Assembly: GCA_900754605.1 (NCBI GenBank)
Contig: CAAEDK010000093.1
Span: 1-24,021 of the forward strand
Source of the DNA: an uncultured Oscillospiraceae bacterium
Lineage (GTDB): Bacteria; Bacillota_A; Clostridia; Oscillospirales; Oscillospiraceae
Direction of reading: 5' to 3'
DNA: 24,021 nt
The translations under genes were made by a program, and so were the position numbers. This document shows positions 16,463-23,872 of the stretch, piece after piece (the stretch's first letter is position 1; each line of letters starts with the position of its first letter). Under the pieces are notes generated by a model. It was not told the origin of the DNA. It saw only the letters and a program-made list of their open reading frames with translations, and searched no databases.

Positions 16463-17124
16463 ATTCACGCTCTCCTTACTGCAAGTTTGTGTTTCTTCCA
16501 TTAAGATACGCAACCATGATTTTAAAGCTTTTTTAAGATTACCGCTATCATCTTAACGTTATGTTCCTGTAAAATTTGTGTCCATTTTCCTTTTTGTGGT
16601 TTTATCGGACTCTCCTGCTCAAAGGGTCCGATATAAAATGTCCCACCGCATTTTTTACACAATACAGATAGCAGAATTTACATAGACATGCTATCTTAAA
16701 ATAAGGGTACAGAAGTAGCACGAAAAACCATTGCAATTGTTTTGCATTGACGTATCGGGAACCATTGGGTCATCAAGCTGATCTCAAATAGCGGGCTTCC
16801 CATCGGCTGCTGGCTGCTCACAACTCCGGATCGCACTGAATACCAAAACTCAAAATTTTCCCATGAACTAGAAATGTACTGCAGCTGATGGAGCAGACAC
16901 ACTACCTCTATCTCAAACTCAGAAACTAACATGCGGCCTTTAACGGTGAGATACATCCTTTGGATCAAGTCGATTCCGACTGTCCATAGGCTGTCAAAAT
17001 ACTGGATCGAATTAGATTTTCAAATTCTATGATCCAGTAAAATCTTATATCCGTATGATTCCTATTCCTAAGTGATCTTTAGGACACCATTTCAAAACAT
17101 ATCAGTGGAAGGATTGATTTTCTA
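16463..17124. other. Divergent intergenic region of 660 bp with several inverted repeats
   Basis: This region separates the giant minus-strand gene from the plus-strand HAD gene. It is AT-rich and has no convincing gene; an open frame at 16696-16968 (minus) has a TTG start, no ribosome-binding site and no family signature. Three perfect inverted repeats stand out: tatcggac 16603-16610 with 16626-16633; agatagca 16666-16673 with 16689-16696; tactggatc 17000-17008 with 17031-17039, the last followed on the minus strand by TTTT. Near 16515-16560 the minus strand carries CTTAA/CTTTAA-like repeats just upstream of the giant gene, possibly regulatory. Confidence 0.5.
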
Positions 17125-17910
17125 TTGAAACAACTATTGGCGAAAAAGGGCTTTATCTGTGATATGGATGGAGTGATTTATCACGGCAACCGTCTGCTCC
17201 CTGGCGTGAAGGATTTCTTGGACTGGCTGCAAAAAGAGGAAAAGCAATTTCTTTTTCTGACGAATTCCAGTCAAAATACGCCCAAGGAGCTTCAACAGAA
17301 GCTGGGACGCATGGGACTGTCTGTGGATGAATCCCACTTTTACACCAGCGCCCTCGCCACTGCACATTTTCTGAGCAGCCAAGCTCCCGGCTGCAGTGCC
17401 TATGTCCTGGGAGAACATGGCCTCCAAAACGCTCTATATGAGGTCGGTATCACCTATAACGACGTCAATCCCGATTATGTTGTAGTCGGTGAATCCAGCG
17501 GTTACAATCTTGATATGGTAACCAGAGCGATCCGCCTTGTGAATGCCGGGGCCAAACTAATTGGCACCAACTACGATCTGACCGGACCAACGGAGACAGG
17601 CATTGCTCCGGCCTGCCGTGCACTGCTGGCCCCCATCGAGCTGGCAACCGGAAAAAAAGCATATTATGTGGGAAAACCAAATCCGTTGATGATGCGGACC
17701 GGTCTGAAACTGCTTGGGGTCCATTCAGAAGAAGCAGCCATGATCGGAGACCGTATGGATACTGATATCGTGGCTGGAATCGAAACCGGATTGGATACAG
17801 TTCTTGTACTCTCTGGCGTTACAACGTGTGAGGAATGCTTGAAGTTTCCATACAGGCCACGGCTGATTCTCAGCGGGGTCGGCGATATCCCTGCGGCTGA
17901 AAACGTATGA
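17125..17910 (+). CDS. HAD-superfamily sugar-phosphatase/phosphatase, NagD (type IIA) family
   Basis: This 261-residue cytoplasmic protein shows the HAD motifs of the NagD/p-nitrophenylphosphatase group: motif I ICDMDGVIYHGN (nucleophile Asp at about residue 13), motif II LTNSSQ, a type II cap, the family Lys in YYVGKPNP, and motif IV MIGDRMDTDI. Members dephosphorylate small phosphorylated metabolites; the exact substrate here is unknown. The TTG start at 17125 has GGAAGGA at 17107-17113, 11 nt upstream; no ATG fits better. It is one of two plus-strand genes and is transcribed divergently from the surface phosphoesterase, so a role in internal phosphate recycling is plausible but inferred. 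Confidence 0.88.
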   Translation: MKQLLAKKGFICDMDGVIYHGNRLLPGVKDFLDWLQKEEKQFLFLTNSSQNTPKELQQKLGRMGLSVDESHFYTSALATAHFLSSQAPGCSAYVLGEHGLQNALYEVGITYNDVNPDYVVVGESSGYNLDMVTRAIRLVNAGAKLIGTNYDLTGPTETGIAPACRALLAPIELATGKKAYYVGKPNPLMMRTGLKLLGVHSEEAAMIGDRMDTDIVAGIETGLDTVLVLSGVTTCEECLKFPYRPRLILSGVGDIPAAENV

Positions 17911-17964
17911 TAATTCTCTGCTTCTGGTGCCGCTGGTATTTTGCTCCGCAAGTCAAGTAACATA

Positions 17965-18012
17965 AAAAGATAGACTGGACGCCCTTATTTCTGGCTGTCC
18001 AGTCTATCTTTT
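17965..18012. terminator. Bidirectional terminator between convergent genes
   Basis: A perfect 16-bp stem (17965-17980 with 17997-18012) with a 16-nt loop begins with AAAA and ends with TTTT, so both strands carry a T tract. It serves the HAD gene on plus and the AI-2E family gene on minus. Confidence 0.9.
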
Positions 18013-18053
18013 CACTTTTTATTCTTCCGAATCGACCCGCATCTTAATATCTG

Positions 18054-19196
18054 TCACGTCTCTTCTTCACACTCAGAAATCTGCTCCTCCTGCCCCGCAT
18101 TCAGCCTTCTGCCTACATCCCGCCGAATCAGAGCATACAGCACCGAGGCCACAGGCACACTGAGCAGCACACCCAGCAGGCCAAACAGTCCGCCTCCCAC
18201 TGTTACCGCTGTCAAAACCCAAATTCCGGGCAGACCAATGGATGTGCCCACTACCCGGGGATAGATCACATTTCCCTCAATCTGCTGGAGGATAGATAGG
18301 AAAATCAAAAATACCAGGGCACGCACCGGGGAGACCATCACCAGCAGAAAGGCAGAGAGAATAGCTCCGATATAGGCCCCTGCCACTGGAATCAGAGCGG
18401 ACACCCCCACAATCACACCAATGAGTGGTGCGTAATCCGCCTGAATAAAAAATGTTCCCATCGCACACAGCCCGCCTAGGATACATGCCTCAATCAGCTG
18501 TCCGGAAACAAAATTGGTGAAGATAGTGGCCGTCAAACGGATCACATCACTCACTATGCCGGCATACCGGGCCGGTAAATAAGCCCGCAGCAATCTCCTG
18601 CCCTGGCCCAGTAAAATTTCCTTTCCCGCCAGCATATAAATGGAAAACACCACTGCCAGCACGAGAGTCACAAACATAGAAATGATACTGGTCGTCACTG
18701 TCATCACATGGGTAGCCGCGTTAGAGATGCTGGTCAGTAATCCCTCCAGTACCTCTCTTAAATAACTGTTCAGGCTGGTCAGGTCCAGAGCCTCCCAGTC
18801 CAGATAAGCCGCCGCCTGGTTCAGCAGCAGCTGGAGATTTGCGATATAGCCGTTCAAGCTGCCTACGAAAGTTCGGAGGCTGCGCCCCACTTGAGGCAGG
18901 ATGAAGGAGAACAAGGCCACGATGGCTGCGATCAGCATCAGATAGGATGTGAACACCGCCAAAGGTCGGCCCAGCTTCTTCCACCGGGGGCCCAGGTTCC
19001 GCTCATAGTTCCGGCAGAAAAATGCGCAGGGACGATTGAGCACAAATGCGATCGCAAAGCCCATGAACAATGGCTTGCAGCTGGAAAGAACCTGTCCAAA
19101 AAGCGCCAAGATCCAATCAAACTTCACCAAAGCCAGCACCAGAAGTACTGTATATGTGATGATCATTAAAATACTCTGCATCCATTTCTTCGGCAT
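18054..19196 (-). CDS. AI-2E family transporter (UPF0118 membrane protein)
   Basis: This 380-residue polytopic membrane protein belongs to the AI-2E transporter/PerM family, with roughly eight hydrophobic segments, a hydrophilic region after the first pair (RNYERNLGPRWKKLGRP) and the typical C-terminal VVGTSIGLPGIWVLTAVTVGGGLFG...LLSVPVASVLYALIRR. Family members export small signals or act as ion antiporters; which applies here cannot be told. An open frame continues upstream to 19403 but runs through the promoter, so the start is ATG 19196 (MPKKW), with GGAG 6 nt upstream; ATG 19208 is the alternative. Its promoter is TTGACG-17-TATAGT just upstream, and it ends at a bidirectional terminator. 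Confidence 0.88.
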   Translation of the reverse strand: MPKKWMQSILMIITYTVLLVLALVKFDWILALFGQVLSSCKPLFMGFAIAFVLNRPCAFFCRNYERNLGPRWKKLGRPLAVFTSYLMLIAAIVALFSFILPQVGRSLRTFVGSLNGYIANLQLLLNQAAAYLDWEALDLTSLNSYLREVLEGLLTSISNAATHVMTVTTSIISMFVTLVLAVVFSIYMLAGKEILLGQGRRLLRAYLPARYAGIVSDVIRLTATIFTNFVSGQLIEACILGGLCAMGTFFIQADYAPLIGVIVGVSALIPVAGAYIGAILSAFLLVMVSPVRALVFLIFLSILQQIEGNVIYPRVVGTSIGLPGIWVLTAVTVGGGLFGLLGVLLSVPVASVLYALIRRDVGRRLNAGQEEQISECEEET

Positions 19197-19242
19197 ACGT
19201 GTCTCCATTCCCCATTGAATCCTACCTGTTGTGTTCTGTATC

Positions 19243-19271
19243 ACTATACCATGCCCTCCTGCGCCCGTCAA
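19243..19271 (-). promoter_or_regulatory. Promoter of the AI-2E family gene
   Basis: On the minus strand TTGACG (19266-19271) and TATAGT (19243-19248) are 17 bp apart. Transcription would start near 19236, giving a leader of about 40 nt. Confidence 0.8.
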
Positions 19272-19302
19272 CATACCGGCTGGCCGCAGCAAACCCGATG
19301 AG

Positions 19303-19463
19303 AAGAAAAAATCCCCGGCTGTGTGTATGCGCACAGCCGGGGTTCCGGAGGGCGATGCCTTTCCCACCGGAGCATGGTGGCCAGAGAGATATGGAAAAGC
19401 CAAAGTGTGGGAAGAAAGCAGGGAGGTGTGAGGAGGGGGGCTTTTGGTCTCTCATCTCTAACC
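19303..19463 (-). ncRNA. Candidate small regulatory RNA with pyrimidine-rich anti-Shine-Dalgarno loop
   Basis: A strong promoter upstream (TTGACA-17-TAATCT) and a terminator at 19313-19342 with a T tract to about 19303 bound about 160 nt without a credible reading frame. The 5' part (19439-19466) pairs with 19376-19401 into a long imperfect stem (GGTGG with CCACC, AGAGA with TCTCT, AAAAGCC with GGCTTTT). The 37-nt loop between (19402-19438) is almost purely C and T and contains CCTCC and CCCTCC motifs complementary to ribosome-binding sites. A competing hairpin CCACC-ATGCTCC-GGTGG can form just after. C-rich exposed loops are typical of Gram-positive sRNAs that block translation. I do not recognise a named family; 6S RNA was considered but the shape differs. 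Confidence 0.55.
19313..19342 (-). terminator. Terminator of the candidate small RNA
   Basis: A perfect 11-bp GC-rich stem (19313-19323 with 19332-19342) and 8-nt loop is followed on the minus strand by ATTTTTTCTTCT. It lies upstream of the AI-2E promoter, so it ends a separate transcript rather than that gene. Confidence 0.88.
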
Positions 19464-19469
19464 ACCCAT

Positions 19470-19498
19470 AGATTAGCATACGCTAACCAATATGTCAA
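19470..19498 (-). promoter_or_regulatory. Promoter with internal dyad, driving the candidate small RNA
   Basis: TTGACA (19493-19498) and TAATCT (19470-19475) are 17 bp apart on the minus strand. The spacer contains the dyad TTAGC-GTAT-GCTAA, whose right arm overlaps the -10 element. A dyad in this position is a plausible repressor operator. Confidence 0.75.
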
Positions 19499-19615
19499 GC
19501 AGTTTTTTAAATTTTCTAGCAGGCGGAGCCAACAATTCTTAAAGATCTATGAAGATTCCGCCCAGACCCTTGCGTCCTCTCCTCCCTTTGTGCTACGCTC
19601 AGGATATCAAATTCT

Positions 19616-19646
19616 GCCCAGCGGCATCGTCCGCGGGCTCTTTTTT
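19616..19646 (+). terminator. Terminator-like hairpin in the leader of the lipoprotein gene (possible attenuator)
   Basis: GCCC-a-GCGG (19616-19624) pairs with CCGC-GGGC (19631-19638) around a 6-nt loop and is followed by TCTTTTTT. The T tract ends directly at the GGAGGG ribosome-binding site, so the hairpin sits in the lipoprotein gene's own leader. Confidence 0.6.
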
Positions 19647-19658
19647 GGAGGGATGTCC

Positions 19659-20015
19659 ATGCAAGCTGTTCATCTGTCTGGGGGAGCCCTCACCCTTGGA
19701 CTAGCGGTTTCCCTGCTCTGTTCCGGCTGTGTTTCCATGCCTCCCGCCAGCCAAAACGTCTCCACCTCGCAAATCTCTGTCGCCTCTGCCTCTCTCTCCC
19801 AAGTATCCTCCCTGCGTGGTGCACTGGACCGCCTGGAGCCAGATCATCTCATCCTGGCCTCAGGCGGAAAGTATTACCAGTTCTCACTCAACGGTGTAGA
19901 TGTCTCCGGACTGATCCCCGGAGACCCAGTCACCATCACCTATACCGGGGTTTTGGACCCAGAGAAGGGCACAATTTCCACAGTTCTGCTCTCTATCGTT
20001 AAGGATACTCTCTAA
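19659..20015 (+). CDS. Small lipoprotein of unknown function
   Basis: This 118-residue protein has a lipoprotein signal peptide with lipobox LCSGC (Cys24), a Ser/Gln-rich linker to about residue 50, and a compact domain ending in ITYTGVLDPEKGTISTVLLSIVKDTL. The C-terminal part, with its GKYYQFSL and IPGDPVTITYTG stretches, looks beta-rich, like small OB-type folds; this is a guess. No known family is recognised. The start ATG 19659 is set by GGAGGG at 19647-19652, 6 nt upstream; a longer open frame to 19323 runs through regulatory sequence and is rejected. The gene overlaps the convergent glycerophosphodiesterase by 4 bp at their stops. A terminator-like hairpin in the leader suggests attenuation. 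Confidence 0.75.
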   Translation: MQAVHLSGGALTLGLAVSLLCSGCVSMPPASQNVSTSQISVASASLSQVSSLRGALDRLEPDHLILASGGKYYQFSLNGVDVSGLIPGDPVTITYTGVLDPEKGTISTVLLSIVKDTL

Positions 20016-20875
20016 ATCCGCTCCGGTGGCCTATTGCCTCTGGAGCGGCCGGATCTCGGCTGGAAACCCTCAAAGATCACCAGAAAATTTTCCTGTTCCA
20101 GCTGCTCCAGTTCCTTCTGATCGGTCACTGTCCAACAGAACACCGGCAATCGGTGCATCTTTTTGCACAGCCATACCGCAGGCAGCATCCGGTGTTCCCA
20201 GTGGAAAGAGATGAAGTCAGGCCGGGTCAGCACATTTGTCAGCAGCCCCGCCATCGCAAGGGCCTGCCACCAGGACAGATCTCCCCGGAGCCGCCAGAAA
20301 TCCTGGGAGAGCTGGCCCCGGCATACATCCGGACGGTGGAGGCGCAGCCAGCGGACTACGCCAGGATGGAAGGATTCGATGCAATAATTCACCCGGAAAC
20401 GATCCAGGGTCTCCACTGCTGTCTCCACCAACTCGCTGACATTGTAGTAGTCCGCCTTTAGTTCTACCAGAAGCGGAGGCCCCCCTTGGAACATGGGCAG
20501 TACTTCCTCCAGCAGTGGGATGCTCTCTCCGGTTCCCTCCAATCGGAATTTCTTAAGTTCCGCAGCTGACAGGCTGGAAACCTCCGCATCCACCCCAGTT
20601 GTACGCTTCAGGTTCTTATCATGGATCACCGCCAGCCGCCCGTCTCCGGTAAGATGGACATCTAATTCCACCCCATAACCGTGCTCTATGGCCCGTTGGA
20701 AGGCTGGCAGGGAATTTTCCGGCACCCCGGCCTCCTGATCATGGAGGCCCCGGTGGGCATACCGAAACCGGCGGAACACCGCCCACTTTGGGTGGTTTTT
20801 CCGTCCTCCTGTAGCGATCACCCACAGGCCCCCGCCCAGAAACACCAGCATCAATATCAGTACCAGCCAGAACAT
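20012..20875 (-). CDS. Membrane-anchored glycerophosphodiester phosphodiesterase
   Basis: This 287-residue enzyme of the GDPD family hydrolyses glycerophosphodiesters (deacylated phospholipids, or teichoic-acid related material) to glycerol-3-phosphate and an alcohol. Residues 1-22 (MFWLVLILMLVFLGGG) form one membrane anchor. The catalytic TIM barrel shows the family motifs YAHRGLHD, PENSLPAF, ELDVHLTGDG and VIHDKNLKRTTG, and the later Glu in LLVELK; the two His and the Glu/Asp ligands are present. Start ATG 20875 is chosen over the longer frame from 20947 because the promoter's predicted start site is near 20906; GGAAG lies 8 nt upstream. It is monocistronic and converges with the lipoprotein gene. 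Confidence 0.88.
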   Translation of the reverse strand: MFWLVLILMLVFLGGGLWVIATGGRKNHPKWAVFRRFRYAHRGLHDQEAGVPENSLPAFQRAIEHGYGVELDVHLTGDGRLAVIHDKNLKRTTGVDAEVSSLSAAELKKFRLEGTGESIPLLEEVLPMFQGGPPLLVELKADYYNVSELVETAVETLDRFRVNYCIESFHPGVVRWLRLHRPDVCRGQLSQDFWRLRGDLSWWQALAMAGLLTNVLTRPDFISFHWEHRMLPAVWLCKKMHRLPVFCWTVTDQKELEQLEQENFLVIFEGFQPRSGRSRGNRPPERI

Positions 20876-20912
20876 AGGGTTCACTTCCCAATTCGATCTG
20901 ATCTTATCTCTT

Positions 20913-20941
20913 ATCTTACCACCCGGTTCCCACGCTGTAAA
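20913..20941 (-). promoter_or_regulatory. Promoter of the glycerophosphodiesterase gene
   Basis: TTTACA (20936-20941) and TAAGAT (20913-20918) are 17 bp apart on the minus strand, just beyond the arg operon terminator. Confidence 0.7.
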
Positions 20942-20972
20942 GAGCACGCCGGAAACAATGATGATATAAAAC

Positions 20973-20997
20973 GCGGCGGCCCAGACAGGGCCGCCGC
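20973..20997 (-). terminator. Terminator of the arg operon
   Basis: A perfect 10-bp GC stem (20973-20982 with 20988-20997) and 5-nt loop is followed on the minus strand by GTTTTATATC. It lies shortly after the argF stop codon. Confidence 0.85.
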
Positions 20998-21003
20998 ATT
21001 CTG

Positions 21004-21924
21004 TTATTCCTCGCCGCCCATCAGCAGATACATAACAGCCTTTTGGGCATGAAGACGGTTCTCCGCCTCGTCAAAGATCTCCTCTGCGTGCTCCTCGAAC
21101 ACATCTGCGGTGATTTCCTCTCCACGGTGAGCAGGGAGGCAATGCTGCACCATGCATCCTGGGTTGGTGCCTGCCATCAGCTCCCGGTTAATCTGGTAAC
21201 CGGCAAACGCCTTCTCACGGACCTTCTTTTCTTCCTCCTGACCCATGGAAGCCCATACGTCAGTGAACACTACATCAGCCCCCACAGCGGCCTGCTTGGG
21301 ATCCCGGCAGAGGGTAAAGCGGAAGCTGGGGTCGCTTTTGGCAAAGGCCAGCACATCAGGGTGGGGATCATAGCCCTCTGGACAGGCCACAGCCACCTCC
21401 ATCCCCACCTTCAGTCCACCCACGATGAGGGAGTTGGCCATGTTGTTGCCGTCGCCGATGTAGCACATCTTCAGGCCCTCCAGCACCGCCTTGTGCTCCC
21501 GGACCGTCATCAGGTCGGCCAGCACCTGGCAAGGATGGCAGAAATCCGTCAAACCGTTGATCACCGGAATGTTGGCGTGGGCCGCCAGGGTTTCCACCTC
21601 CTCCTGGGCAAAGGTCCGGATCATAATGCCGTCACAGTACCGCAGCAGCACCCGGGCAGTATCCTCCACTGGCTCACCACGGCCAATCTGGCTCTCCTTG
21701 CTGGAGAGAAACAGTGCGTGGCCGCCCAGCTGGTACATTCCGGTCTCAAAGGAAACGCGGGTCCGGGTGGAGTTTTTCTCAAAGATCATGGCCAAAGTCT
21801 TACCCTTCAATTTATCGTGGGCAATGCCATGCTTTTGACTGAATTTCAGCTGGTCTGCAGTATTCAGGATTTTTAAAATATCCTCTTTGGACAGGTCAAG
21901 CAGCTTCAGCAGGTCTTTTTTCAT
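21004..21924 (-). CDS. argF: Ornithine carbamoyltransferase
   Basis: This 306-residue enzyme forms citrulline from ornithine and carbamoyl phosphate, the sixth step of arginine synthesis, in the cytoplasm. The carbamoyl-phosphate loop STRTR is at residues 52-56, HPCQ at 129-132, the ornithine-binding DVWASMGQE near 221-229, and the HCLPAHRGEE signature at 260-269; all catalytic motifs are intact and the length is normal. It is the last gene of the argC-argB-argF operon, 29 bp after the argB homologue, with GGTGATCTCAG-type sequence upstream offering a GGTGA site, and a strong terminator just after the stop. Confidence 0.97.
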   Translation of the reverse strand: MKKDLLKLLDLSKEDILKILNTADQLKFSQKHGIAHDKLKGKTLAMIFEKNSTRTRVSFETGMYQLGGHALFLSSKESQIGRGEPVEDTARVLLRYCDGIMIRTFAQEEVETLAAHANIPVINGLTDFCHPCQVLADLMTVREHKAVLEGLKMCYIGDGNNMANSLIVGGLKVGMEVAVACPEGYDPHPDVLAFAKSDPSFRFTLCRDPKQAAVGADVVFTDVWASMGQEEEKKVREKAFAGYQINRELMAGTNPGCMVQHCLPAHRGEEITADVFEEHAEEIFDEAENRLHAQKAVMYLLMGGEE

Positions 21925-21953
21925 CTGAGATCACCTTTTTCTCTCAATTCCCT

Positions 21954-22802
21954 TCAGTGGGTCAGCATCGTGCCGATGCCCTCATCGGACAGCAGCTCCA
22001 ACAGGATGGCATGGGGAACGCTCCCATCCAGCAGAGTGGCAGAGCGTACGCCAGAGCGCACCGCCTCCACGCTGCAATTCGCCTTCAGGGCCATCTCCGG
22101 AGGAATGACACCGCTGCGGATCATAGCAGGAACTTGGGACAATTCCAGTTCCGGAATGGGGGTATCGGGTTCCGCTGGATCCCGCAGGAGTTTGTCTGTC
22201 TCCACCAAATGGATCAGCTTCTCTGCCTTCAGGGCCACTGCCAGCCGGGCTGCGGTAAGGTTTGCGCTGACACTGTACACCGCCTCACTGCCATCCGCTC
22301 CCTGAGCCACAGCGGCCACAACAGGGGTATAGTCCTGCGCCAGGAAGGTCTCCAGAATGGTCCCGTCCACCCGAACCAGCTCGCCGGTACAGCCAGAGAG
22401 CATCCGGGCAGTCATTAGGCCGCCGTCAATCCCGCATAAGCCAATGGACTTGGAACCAAGTTTATTCAGGGTAGCAACCAAGCTCTTGTTTACCTTTCCG
22501 CACAGTACCTCCTGGAGAATCTCCATGGCCTCAGGTCCGATTTGGTAAACGCCTTCCTTCTGGACCAGTTCCCGACCAGACTGGGCCAGGGCTTGTTTCA
22601 CCTCGGGTCCTATTCCATGCACCAGAACCACCTTAATGCCCACCAGACGGAGCATCGTAATATCTGTGGCTACCGCATCTCGCAGCTCTGCATCCATAGC
22701 TACACCGCCGCAGTTGACCACTACGATCTTTCCGTTATAGCGCTGGATATAGGGCAGCGCCTCTGTTAAAATCTTTGCACGATCCAGATGGGTATTGGAC
22801 AT
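21954..22802 (-). CDS. argB: Acetylglutamate kinase homologue with altered active site
   Basis: This 282-residue protein aligns over its whole length with N-acetylglutamate kinase (start RAKILTEALPYIQ, end LLSDEGIGTM). Key positions differ. The catalytic Lys of the N-terminal KYGGNAM/KLGG motif is Asn30 (VVNCGGVAM). The HGGGP loop is HGIGP, with Ile64. In the NINADT segment Asn and Asp become Ser177 and Asn181 (YSVSANLT). The SGGMIPK segment is PPEMALK, though its Lys (Lys240) is kept. By knowledge of E. coli NAGK (Lys8, Asn158, Asp162, Lys217) the enzyme is expected to be inactive or changed. The open frame is otherwise intact and has a strong AGGAGGAG site, so it appears maintained. It follows argC by 18 bp. 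A regulatory role is possible but unproven. Confidence 0.85.
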   Translation of the reverse strand: MSNTHLDRAKILTEALPYIQRYNGKIVVVNCGGVAMDAELRDAVATDITMLRLVGIKVVLVHGIGPEVKQALAQSGRELVQKEGVYQIGPEAMEILQEVLCGKVNKSLVATLNKLGSKSIGLCGIDGGLMTARMLSGCTGELVRVDGTILETFLAQDYTPVVAAVAQGADGSEAVYSVSANLTAARLAVALKAEKLIHLVETDKLLRDPAEPDTPIPELELSQVPAMIRSGVIPPEMALKANCSVEAVRSGVRSATLLDGSVPHAILLELLSDEGIGTMLTH

Positions 22803-22820
22803 TGTGTATTCTCCTCCTGC

Positions 22821-23783
22821 TCAGGGTCTTTCCGGTCCACTCAGATCCAGTCCCTCTGTCTCCGGAAAGCCCAGCATTAAATTCAGATTCTGTACCGCCG
22901 CAGCGGCCACGCCCTTGCCCAGGTTGTCAAACCGGGCTGTAATCAGGGTCTGCTCTTCATGTCCACATACAGTGATCTCCAGCCGGTTTGTACCAGCAAA
23001 GGCATTGGAGGTCAGCCGGGGACTGTTTTTTCCAAAGGGGGCCACAGTCACCAGAGACTGTCCCTCATAGTAGGACGCCATCATCTCACATACATCCTCC
23101 GCCGTAGGCTGCCCCCGGAGCAAATGGTTCTGAAGGGGGATCGAGGTAGACATCCCACTGTACATATCGCTTAAAATAGGTGTAAACACCGGTGGGTAGT
23201 CCAGACCAGCGATGTGCTGCATCTCGTTCAAATGATTGTGGTCCAGCCCCAGGGCGTACAGGCTGGGAGCCGCCAGCGCCGGATCTCGGTCCGGCATCTG
23301 AAACTCGGCAATCATTTCTTTTCCCCCGCCAGAGTAGCCTGTAATGGAAAAGCAGCTCGCTGGATAGTCCGTTGGCAACACGCCCAGTTTCACCAGAGGA
23401 GCCGCAATGGAGAGAAATCCGGACGCATGGCACCCCGGATTAGCCACCCGTTTGGAGAATCGGATACGCTGGCGCTGGCCCGGGAGCAGTTCCGGAAAGC
23501 CATACACCCACCCCTCTGTAGTCCGATGGGCCGGAGAAGTGTCCAATAACCGGGTCTCAGGGTTCTCCACCAGGACTGGGGTCTCCCGTGCAGTATCACT
23601 GGGAAGGCAGAGCAGTGCCAGGTCCGCCATATTCAGCAGTTTTTTCCGCTCCCTCACATCCCGACGCTTCTCCGGGTCGATAAGCAGCAGCTCCAGATCA
23701 TCCCGCTGCGACAACAGGCCATAAATTTTTGCCCCCACTACGCCACCTTTTCCATCAATAAAGATCTTTGGTTTTCCCGCCAT
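22821..23783 (-). CDS. argC: N-acetyl-gamma-glutamyl-phosphate reductase, type 2 (divergent)
   Basis: This 320-residue protein belongs to the shorter, type 2 branch of ArgC, which reduces N-acetylglutamyl phosphate to the semialdehyde with NADPH. The catalytic Cys118 lies in VANPGCHASGF, and GYSGGGK and the basic HNHLNEM segment (181-188) follow. The nucleotide loop reads GKGGVVG (11-17) where relatives usually have GTTG, and VGNF near residue 200 is replaced by LSDM, so cofactor or substrate handling may differ. ATG 23783 is chosen because the longer frame from 23894 passes through the promoter; AAGGA lies about 10 nt upstream. It is the first gene of the operon. No argJ or argD is seen nearby. 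Confidence 0.86.
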   Translation of the reverse strand: MAGKPKIFIDGKGGVVGAKIYGLLSQRDDLELLLIDPEKRRDVRERKKLLNMADLALLCLPSDTARETPVLVENPETRLLDTSPAHRTTEGWVYGFPELLPGQRQRIRFSKRVANPGCHASGFLSIAAPLVKLGVLPTDYPASCFSITGYSGGGKEMIAEFQMPDRDPALAAPSLYALGLDHNHLNEMQHIAGLDYPPVFTPILSDMYSGMSTSIPLQNHLLRGQPTAEDVCEMMASYYEGQSLVTVAPFGKNSPRLTSNAFAGTNRLEITVCGHEEQTLITARFDNLGKGVAAAAVQNLNLMLGFPETEGLDLSGPERP

Positions 23784-23843
23784 CACAGATCCGTCCTTTG
23801 CTCCAATGTAAGAAGTCCGGGCCGCCCCGCCTTCTCCATTCCC

Positions 23844-23872
23844 ATTGTACTGCGTTTTTCTGGGATCTACAA
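23844..23872 (-). promoter_or_regulatory. Promoter of the argC-argB-argF operon
   Basis: TTGTAG (23867-23872) and TACAAT (23844-23849) are 17 bp apart on the minus strand, placing the start near 23837, about 54 nt before the argC ATG. No arginine-repressor box with clear TGAAT/ATTCA arms is visible next to it. Confidence 0.7.

Noticed and set aside
16463..16513. 17-codon N-terminal extension of the giant surface protein
   Set aside because: It would precede the signal peptide and lacks a ribosome-binding site, whereas ATG 16462 has AAGGAGA 8 nt upstream.
16696..16968. Minus-strand 90-codon open frame upstream of the giant gene
   Set aside because: TTG start, no ribosome-binding site and no recognisable domain; the region is dominated by inverted repeats.
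19197..19403. N-terminal extension of the AI-2E family protein
   Set aside because: The extension runs through a strong promoter and the small-RNA terminator, so it cannot be translated from the gene's own transcript.
19303..19463. 6S RNA or known riboswitch at the small-RNA locus
   Set aside because: The long stem recalled 6S RNA, but the large unpaired terminal pyrimidine loop and lack of a central bubble do not fit; no riboswitch core sequence was recognised.
19323..19658. Long N-terminal extension of the lipoprotein
   Set aside because: A lipobox must lie near the N-terminus; the extension crosses antisense regulatory sequence and a terminator hairpin.
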